Shown piece after piece: positions 55,620 to 64,000 of a DNA stretch of 64,000 nucleotides; the stretch's first letter is position 1; each line of letters begins with the position of its first letter. The DNA is from Hymenolepis diminuta (lineage: Eukaryota; Platyhelminthes; Cestoda; Cyclophyllidea; Hymenolepididae): NCBI GenBank assembly GCA_900708905.1, contig CAADRB010000020.1, positions 1,258,626 through 1,322,625 of the forward strand. The letters run 5' to 3'. The translations under genes and the position numbers were made by a program. The notes under the pieces are model-generated. The model saw nothing but the letters and a program-made list of their open reading frames with translations, was not told the DNA's origin and did no database searches.

Positions 55620-56409
55620 GTCTTTTCACAAAAATAAAATGCCAGAAATCGTGAAACTTTCTCCAAAAGACTGAATTGTGCTACACTATTTAAGTCAAAA
55701 TTGTAACTTTGATTAAATTCGATTTCGAATTTGGGAAATAAACGTGTGTTTATCAATTATCATCCAGGCCTAAATCAGGGTTAATGTGGTCTTGATATGT
55801 AGCCGAAATTTATGTTTTAAAAAAATCCTTTTTTGGGGAAACTTATCTTATCGATATCATTTTCATTCGTTTTTTTGGAATGCAAAATTAAAACATTCGA
55901 AAATTGCTTATTCAGTATTTTTTAAACTCCACTTTCTTTTAGACTTTTGCTTTCATAAATTCAGTAGGCGATGGTACATTTAGGGAAATCTTTCAGAGGG
56001 CGCACTTGATTGACCGGTTTTTTTTAATTTTATTGTGAAATGCACCCACATAAATGTGTAATAATAAAACTTAACTTGAAATAAAAGAGTTAATGGTTCA
56101 AAGCTAGCAAATCCCTAAATAGATGCTTAAAGAAATTTCTCTTTAATGTAAACTCTTTACCGAAAGTAATACACGTAGAAGTATAGAATATTCCTTTATA
56201 TTTGTGAAGTGATGATAATATTTCAATGAATTAAACATGAGGTAAATATGCATCGTGAAAAATTAAGAAGGAATAGTGATACTCTTGGGCTGCCTCCTAA
56301 ATGTTTACCCGTTTGTTCCTTACGTGGAACGGAACGCAAGCACTGACAAAACTTTCCTTTATGAAAGAGTCTCTGTGTGTAGTCTATAAATAATAGAAAG
56401 TCTACTTAC
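51565..56409 (-). other. intron or intergenic, no supported gene
   Basis: 4.8 kb of very AT-rich DNA upstream of the giant acidic exon. A segment at 52896-52965 has a perfect GTAAGT donor and a short open frame, but a poor acceptor; I do not call it. Confidence 0.5.
55590..55619 (+). repeat. trinucleotide microsatellite (att)n
   Basis: About ten uninterrupted ATT units. Confidence 0.95.
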
Positions 56410-56575
56410 TAATGCATGCTATGAAGTATACATTTTGGACAAAAGGAAGAACAACTTTCAAATTCCAGTGCAATAACTTGGGAGATCTGCGAAAATCGAT
56501 GATTACCTTTGGGCGTTTTGATGTTTTCATCTTTAGATCTGTATTTTTTCCATTCTTTAAGTGAAGTATTATGTT
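56410..56575 (-). CDS. possible exon, unknown product
   Basis: 166 bp between AATTTGATTTTCAG and the donor GTAAGT, open throughout. It reads HNTSLKEWKKYRSKDENIKT, then ISQVIALEFESCSSFCPKC and ILHSMH, with Cys pairs. It takes one base from the exon to its right and leaves two. I do not recognise the product. It may be an upstream exon of the same gene or part of another minus-strand gene. Confidence 0.45.
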
Positions 56576-59500
56576 CTGAAAATCAAATTTATACATTCAT
56601 ATTTTTTGCATTGCATAATCCACAAAATATCTCCGAAAAGTTACAAGAATGACAGCACTATATAACAAAGTCTAGAAGATAGGTTTCATAGACAAATTCT
56701 TCCTCACAAGCTTTGTATATTCTACAAGAATTTTCTTTAAGCTAACAAAATTAATGCATGTTCGAGTAGTAGTATGTACAGCTATGAAGTGTGTAGAAGA
56801 TATCAGTCTTGTCAAAAATTTCTCACAATATCAAGCTCTATTTCACTTCCCTCTAGGTTCAAGGTTAATTATCTGAGGCTGGAAAAACGTAGTGACAAAT
56901 GGATTTCTTAAAAGAAAAGTACATTATGGAGCCATTTTGACGAAATTAATGTTCGTGTCGAAATAAAATACCTAAACGAATCGTATTTTTAATCAAAGAT
57001 TGTGTTGGAGGCTTAAGTTCAAATTTTCAGAAAATTAATAGTTCGTATTTAGTCGGTAATAGTAAAATTTCTTTCAATTTTAATTTAAATAAATTTATTA
57101 GTTATTTTAAATAGTTATTTGGCGCCCGTAAATCTCTGAACATTTTACATATTTCATTAAGTGAAAAATGCAGTGATTTAATCACTATTATAAATGATTT
57201 TGTTTTAAAAGAGTCCTTTAGATTTAAGATTATGAAAACATGAGGATAATGGCAATCCTAGTCTAATGAAGTGGGTAGGTATTTTTATTTAAATTAAAAA
57301 CCACAAATAATTTACTTTTGGCAGAATGTGGCAGTTATTTCATTTTTATAAACATTATTAAAACAGGATTTTCGCTCTATTTTAAACGTAAAAATGTTCC
57401 CTAAAATCTTTAAAGTATAATCACTAACACCCTTAAGGTAGCAGTTCGATAAATCCCTGCACTTTTCCATAACCCCACCCTTCAAAGTAAATGCCAGGGT
57501 TTAGAGGTCACTAAGGGTCTTTCGTCAAATCCAAGCTTTGTTTGAATCAGCGATTTCACACTAGATATGTTACTTCAACTCTGTTAAGAAAAAATATAAT
57601 TATAAATAATTATTTAATGTTTTTCCCGGCGAAATTAGCATTTGATTTTGTATTTCTTTCCATTACTTTGCATAAAACTTAACCCTCATATTGTTCATAC
57701 GAAAAATTGAACCTTCATCTACATTGATCATTTACATAATTGTTTGACTGTGATAATTTTTCGCTCCAACAACGAGAACATACGTTTTTCTTACTTTTAA
57801 CTGGAATATCAAGTCTGTATATTGTTAAAAATCAATTTAATCAAGTACCGTCAATTTAAATGCTTAATAACCCAATTTTTGAGGATTAATATTTGGTGCA
57901 AAAAGGCAATAAATAACGTAAAACGTTTTAAATGTTTGTTTAATTCCGATATGATTTAAATCTGAGTTTGATTGAAGTGACACATACATTCTTCATAATT
58001 TATTTTGAATAAATTCTGCATGTATTTGAGGTTAAGTTCTCTGATCAAAGAGAGTCTCCTTTTATTCCAGCTGTTCATTCAGGCTGAAAAAATGTGCAAC
58101 TACAAATCCGATTGGATTTATGAACGTTTATTCTGTTACTACTCTTTCATGGTTATTCTAAATAAATGTGCAACCATTCTGGAATCTCTGTTTGAGGTAA
58201 TAGGTTCTCGGTTGATATGCAACGATTGCTCATTATCAGTGACAACTCATAAAAAATAAGTGAGTAAACGTTACTGTTTTTGTTGGATGCCAATGCACAA
58301 AATTCAGTCGAAAGCCTCTCATCCGACAATCACATAATGAGCACACTTAAATTTCTTTCATAAACGTGCCATGTAAGCTTAGGAAGGCTTTGGGCTTTAC
58401 TCTGCCTAAAAGTAGGATCGTTTACTTGGACCGCGATTTGCTTTTAGCCCTAACTTTGAATTAAAAGGTGAATTGTTTATTTAGTAATAAGGTTTATTGT
58501 AAAGTTGTATTAAGAAGCATTTAATTTAAATGGTTCAAAACTGATCCACATTAAAGAGAGGTAAATTCGAACTTATTTTTGCTCTAATTTCTGTGAAATC
58601 CTGAAGAAAATGAGCTATATAACGAAGCTCGGAAATCAATTATTGAACTATATGAATGATGATGAGTCATTTTAAACTTCATGCTCAGATCGGCGTATTG
58701 ATCGCTACAAACATTTACGCAAAATTCGAAGCCACCGATCCTGATTTGCAATCCCGAATGGTTTAATGAACTGCAATTAAATGATTGCATATAACTAACT
58801 TTTCCAATTATATTTTCTTATCTGCTTAAAATCGAATTTAATTTAGAAATGGAGATTTGTTTATCAGTCATCTTCTATTATCCCTGTCTAAATTGACAAT
58901 AAATGATAACAAATTAATTAATGATACGATTAGTAAATGAATTGCACATTTTCCATGTTCGAAAATGATTAATCTGAAAGTGAATTTGAATTACTATACG
59001 TGATTGAAGAAAACTCGCAGAGATATTTTTTAACAGCATTTTCCCATACTCTACTTGGATAGAGGAAAGAAATTCTACATTTTCCCTAATTTCAAAACTA
59101 ACATTTGTTTTGAATTTTCGGTAGGTGATAATCAAAGTTATTGATTATTAGGAAAAAGTTTGCAGCTAGGTATTTGATTTCGGCTCTAAGCTACTCCCCA
59201 GAAAAGACCATTTTCATTTCTACCACGCTTTAATTCATTGACAGGGTTGAGAGAACGATTGTCACAAATAACTCCTTGGAAGTAGCCTTTGGGGAGAGAA
59301 GAGAAGACCAAAGAGAATTGAAATGTCGGAGATTATGGTGGTGAAGCGGTGATAATAGAAGTCGTGTATGCAATCCAAGAAATAAGACAAACAGATAAAA
59401 GTGTTTTAGATCATCTCTGGCACAGATAAGTAATTAGAGAGATTTGAGGACATGACTAATAAATGAAACCTAAAGCTTGATCTATCGTAAAACTCCCATT

Positions 59501-59805
59501 TCGAGGTTTTTCCTCCAAACTCCGCCGTTACGTGTCCTTATTTGAGGACTACATTAGATTACTAAAATTCAATTAAAGCTCTTCAGTGGCGAAATTCAAG
59601 TGCAAAAAAGGAATTAATAAATTTTATTTATTTAGTCAATGTTATCTCCATTACGTCCGATCGACGAGCAAATCCATTTGCCTAGGTTTCAATGTAAGCC
59701 TTTACGTACAACACATACTTCTGAATAATATAATATACATATATTTACCATTAATCACGTTTCCTGCTGTATAAATCAATCTTCACACGTCCAGATGCCC
59801 TTTAC
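56576..59805 (-). other. intron or intergenic
   Basis: 3.2 kb AT-rich. One plus-strand exon-like segment at 58083-58196 is discussed under findings; nothing else supported. Confidence 0.45.
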
Positions 59806-59897
59806 CTTCATGACAAGTGCAATGTTTTGTGGCACTCTTGAGGATTTCACACTTATAATTTCTCTTCAGGTCATTTGATTCGTCAAGTACATAATCT
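59806..59897 (-). CDS. possible exon, unknown product
   Basis: 92 bp between the pyrimidine-rich acceptor TATGTCCCACCTAG and the donor GTAAAG. It reads DYVLDESNDLKRNYKCEILK, SATKHCTCHE, and its last base completes Glu with the exon at 56410-56575. Phase agreement and good borders support a pair of neighbouring exons. No family recognised. Confidence 0.42.
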
Positions 59898-62479
59898 CTA
59901 GGTGGGACATAAATCATGAAATAGTGAAGATAGCATTTGGGGATTGCATGCAGGAATTGATTATAGGTGGTCATGCCTAATTATTGGCGACTGCGCAAAT
60001 TTTGCTTTATTTTTGAGCGAATCGATAAAAGAATTATGAGGCTACTGATAATAGGTGATAAATCTTAATGGCAAACGGGACTAAATTTTGCGTTTAAATA
60101 TGCACAACTATCTAAATATCAATATTTGGTCATGTTATTTTGTTTAGGTTGAACAATTTTGGAAAGAATGTCATAAGAGGAAAGTCAAAATAACAAGAGA
60201 AAATGTCAATGGAGAAAATAACTGAACTGTAGATGTCTTCCTTAAAAAAAACAAGTATCAAGGTTGTTTGATGATATTAAAATAACAGAACATGTAAATA
60301 ACCAGAGCTTTCAAATAATTTTCCCCTTATGAAAGTTTGGTACATCATAAATTTGTGATTGATAAATTGAAGAGTGAAATTCTAAACCGTGTCGTAATGA
60401 TATATAGAAAAGAGAAGGATTGCAATCAGTATAGGAACTCGTAATTTCCATATGAATCCTCCAACGAAGGCAAAGGACAAGGCCAAACAAGTTATTCAAC
60501 TGTTAAATAAGATTTATTTCGTCAAAATAAAACCGTGTAGTAGAGGTAAATGTTTAATATCGATAAAAGCAAACAGAAATGTTTAAAATAGCTGCCGTTT
60601 TGAATAATATAATCAAATTTAAGTTAATTTAAGTTCTTCTTCCTCCTTGAGTGCAGTCTAGCCAGCTCTGTTTTGCAAACAATATGGTATTCGTTATTAG
60701 CTGTTATTATCTTAGCCATTGGAATAAAAACGCATCTGAGGTGGTTGATCATTCATCTAAAATTCGCAGTTCTGGACTTCGATAACGTGACTCTCCATCA
60801 AAAAATTTCGAAATATCAGCATTACCATAAGAATTTGTGAAAGTAAAAGGAGCGATAGCCTGAAACCAAAGATCAACTTTTGAAAGATTGTTTTGAAGAG
60901 CTGACTTAGTTCCACTTCCATCCGACCCCCTGTTCTTTTGACTTCTTTATGCATGTTTACCCACAAGGAAGAATGATAATATTTTTATTGTTTTATAGGG
61001 AATAAAAATTAGTTTCATTACCGAAAAAATGTTTTATTAATTAATTTATTTAAATTTTGATATTTTTTGATTGAAACTGGTTTCTACATATGATATAATT
61101 GTCATAAAGGTGGAAATAATAAATACAGAAATATAAAAATGTTATCAATTTTAGTGTCCTAAAATTTCACTAGAATTTAAATGCAGATTATAAACTTTTC
61201 ATTTAACGACAAATATTGTGCAAACAGGTATGATTTACACTTATTAAATGAAAATCAGAAGAGAGAGAAATAAATAAGTTATTGTTAAACAGTTGCTGAT
61301 TTACAATAATAAAAGGCGATTTTTATTTTTGTCTAGGAACCGTTTCTTAACGAAATAAACAAACCAATAGGGCTTGCGAGAAAGGCAAAAAGAGTTTTGA
61401 AACACTTGTTACTATCTCTTCATAGCAGAACATTTTCCATATGAAAGTAAAATTGAAATTTGATATTTAAACATCGTGACTGGAGTATTAAGTTTAAGTG
61501 AAAATTCTCAAATGTTTTACCACATCAGTAATTTTACAATGTGCAGTCATACACAGCTAAAACTGTTCAGACCACTTCCCTCCCCCATCCCTTCCCTGAT
61601 AAAGGAAGGGTGTGAAGGGACTGTATTCTGTTTAGAGAATAAATTTGTTAGTGTAACACTAAATATCTGATAAATGATTGGCTGTCTGGTAAACCAATAA
61701 TTGCATCGACGGCTTCTCCACAGGTGGTCTCGTGTGTCACGGTGTGAGCGTGGGAATCCAATAATCGATAATCCAGTGCACGAGAGATGAAGCTTCTTTC
61801 TTTCGGGCGCAGCAAAAATATTCCATTAAGCTTCCTAATTAATGATAACGCATTATCTTTATCACCGTGGATATTTCGAGTATGCATTTTTAACAAATTA
61901 TATTTGGGTTCTTGAACTTACTGCATTTCACATTTTACTTTAGTCTACTGATAGCTCCGGCCAAAGAAATGTAAAAAATTGTATCTTTTCCAAATAAAAG
62001 CTTTGAAATTAATTTCTGAATTAATTAAATCTTGAAGTGGCAAATGTATGTGAACAATTGTAACTGTTAGAGTGAATTTGATCTATCACCTTGGAATTTT
62101 TGAGAAATATATTACACATTCTGATGCTTTCCAAACGCTAAAATTTAACAGATAAATATAATTTACTAAGATATATTTAATGAGCAGGAGAAAATTCAAA
62201 ACCTTACAAACTGAATTTGTTCCTGTTCCTTCAGGAATAAGGAAACTAAATATGTCCATCTGCTTTTGCCACCACCATAGTATAATATTATTCCCAAACT
62301 CATTTAGTAAAGCGCTTTTCAAGTAGCATAATGAAACCTAAAAATAAATAAAATAACCATATCATAATGCTATAAATTCGTCAAATTTTGATTCTTAGAT
62401 AAACTCCTATTGCAACCAGATAAACGTCTTAATAAAATGGGTGATTATTAAGCTTCCTCAACCTTTGACTGAAATGGGA

Positions 62480-62760
62480 AGACAAACCGGTCAATAAGCA
62501 TTGGAGATCACAGATGAGAATTTACTCGAATCTATGAAAATATTCACGATATTTAGGTTTTGAAATACAAACAACGCATTGAGTACCTATTGTACAACTC
62601 AGGTCCAAAAGTCATATGAAGTAAGACTCCTCGATACTTTGACGCTACTCTCAATATATTCTCGAGCTCATAGTTTATTAAACTTACTAATAACAGATTT
62701 CATTAGCTTTCCGCAATTACAATTTGCAGTTTTGTATTACTGTATTCAACGATTTCAATA
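62480..62760 (+). repeat. dispersed repeat family R1, copy
   Basis: It reads ccggtcaataagcattgg, tattgtacaactcaggtcc, tcatatgaagtaagac and tttccgcaattacaatttgc. These blocks recur in the same order in the other copies; the middle is shortened. Confidence 0.55.
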
Positions 62761-63224
62761 ATTAAGAAGCATCCAAAGTTTGTAAGTTTTTAATATGATT
62801 AAAGAGAAGTTAATAAGATTAAGAATAATTAGAAAGCAATAACATAGTTCACTGTAATGCATAATTCCTATTACAGCAATTAAATTGACAAATTTTAAAC
62901 AAATTGAAATTTTTACAAAAGGTGATTTGAAATTAAGTGAAATCTTGTGAACTTTGGCAAATATGAATCGTGCAATTCTACTTTATCTCGGTAAACTGAG
63001 TAGCTGTTTTTATTATGGCATTATTCGTGAGTTTATTGATAGGGATAGTATATAATATACTAATCTTACCATGGCTACAGCCGAGATGTACTTCACCTAC
63101 TAACTTGGAAAGGCATTTCCGATATTTGACGTTTAGATTATTATGATTGGAGGTAGTAAGTTTAATTTAATTTGTTTTTCTGGTATCCCAGGATTATAAG
63201 TCGTTGAAAAGCATTTTCTACCAT

Positions 63225-63420
63225 AAAAAGAACAATGAAGTGAATAAAATACCAGTCAATAAGCACGGGATATTGTAGACAAGCATTTGCTCCAATCCAG
63301 GCCTGGAATCATGAAACTTAAGTGTTGTAATGCAAAATATCCATTTACTGAATATTGTACAACCCGAATCCAAAAATTAAAGGAAGCAAGGCCCCTCTTC
63401 TATAAATAACTGGCAAATCG
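63225..63420 (+). repeat. dispersed repeat family R1, copy
   Basis: It reads ccagtcaataagcacggg, attgtagacaagcatttgct, aatccaggcctggaatcatg and tattgtacaacccgaatcc. With 62480-62760 it makes two copies within 1 kb. Confidence 0.55.
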
Positions 63421-64000
63421 GCATGTTAACGAGGTGATAGACCCCAGACATTTGAATATGAAATTTATTAAAAGCATTTAAAACTTTATAGAAGAAGTAT
63501 TTATAAAAAGATACTTCAAATGAAATGGGCGGTGTAAGAGTGGAAAATTTCGGATATAGAAGGGTGACGAAAACAATGCAAATCAGAATTTTTATTCAAA
63601 AATAACGAAATACTTCAAACAAGCAACTTAATTGAAAAACCGAATTGTGCCGCAATGTTCCAATTAACAGATATCATATTCAATTAACTTGAGGTACTCG
63701 TATTTATTCATTAAGTGATTTGAATCAAATTCTAAAGCGATTATTTATATTTCGTCGGAATAAATCATTTGGATTTAATGTTTATACTCCTCAAACCCCA
63801 AAACACCACATTTTTTACCTCTTTGCTGCCAATAAAAAAATATACAATCCATATTTTCTTTCTCTTTCATTTTAAAATTTCCAATATTAAAATTTAATGA
63901 ATAAAAACAAGAGTGAATCTTGAGCATATTTGTATATGTACAAATTATGAGGACATTTAAATCTTGAAACATATCAACTTTCCACTGCAATAACACACAT

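Larger units (their letters stand above)
59898..64000. other. no supported gene; repeat copies near the right end
   Basis: AT-rich. Two copies of dispersed repeat R1 at 62480-62760 and 63225-63420. A few short open frames (60770-60960 and 61650-61900 on the minus strand) were examined and not called. Confidence 0.5.

Noticed and set aside
60766..60960. Minus-strand frame ending DGESRYRSPELRILDE and a stop
   Set aside because: It looks protein-like, but no convincing acceptor, no polyadenylation signal after the stop, and no recognised family.
61648..61896. Minus-strand 82-codon frame containing GIFLLRPKERS, resembling an SH2 beta-B strand
   Set aside because: The rest of the SH2 pattern is missing, and I find no good donor at its end. 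Too weak to call.

Overview
The window is animal nuclear DNA. It is AT-rich with long introns, GT..AG splice sites, a run of N at 22010-22810 and scattered transposon debris. Almost everything that can be read as protein belongs to one very large multi-exon gene on the minus strand. It is a muscle giant of the UNC-89/obscurin family: SH3-DH-PH, then Ig modules and a Lys/Glu/Ser-rich KSP region, then FN3 and Ig modules, then a kinase-like domain. The invertebrate UNC-89 layout, intron sizes of up to about 9 kb, a tRNA-derived SINE and Merlin-like transposase debris suggest a flatworm, perhaps a parasitic one. That taxonomic call is pattern-based inference, not proof.

Reading in gene direction (right to left): 59897-56410 holds two possible short exons of unknown product. 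51564-48204 is one 3.36 kb exon coding about 1,120 acidic, low-complexity residues with a degenerate repeat. 47661-47628 and 38554-38532 are two microexons (34 and 23 nt) whose reading phases link that exon to the exons that follow. 35425-33801 is a basic linker plus the SH3 domain. 31366-30539 is the DH (RhoGEF) domain. 27462-25256 is the PH domain. 23735-20314 is an acidic linker split over three exons, interrupted by the assembly gap and transposon remnants. 20244-16051 is a single 4.2 kb exon with two Ig-like modules, four repeated cysteine-free KSP-containing Ig-like modules, charged spacers and a further Ig-like module. 15983-13584 adds three more Ig domains. 13506-8137 holds eight tandem FN3 domains. 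8057-8004 is an RS-rich linker. 6854-4187 holds two Ig domains. 4067-298 is a kinase domain with HRD changed to HLN and DFG changed to GFS, so almost certainly a pseudokinase corresponding to PK1 of UNC-89. The gene runs off the left edge, where a second kinase (PK2) would be expected.

In this family the SH3-DH-PH head signals through Rho GTPases at the sarcomeric M-line, the Ig/FN3 array is the elastic scaffold and the kinase end recruits partners. The joined exons keep frame from 51564 to 298. The most interesting points are the four cysteine-free KSP modules, the acidic N-terminal repeat exon, a perfectly phased 54-nt cassette with an in-frame stop between DH and PH, and the degenerate kinase. 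Outside this gene I see only introns, dispersed repeats and a few weak exon candidates. There are no bacterial features, operons or CRISPR arrays.
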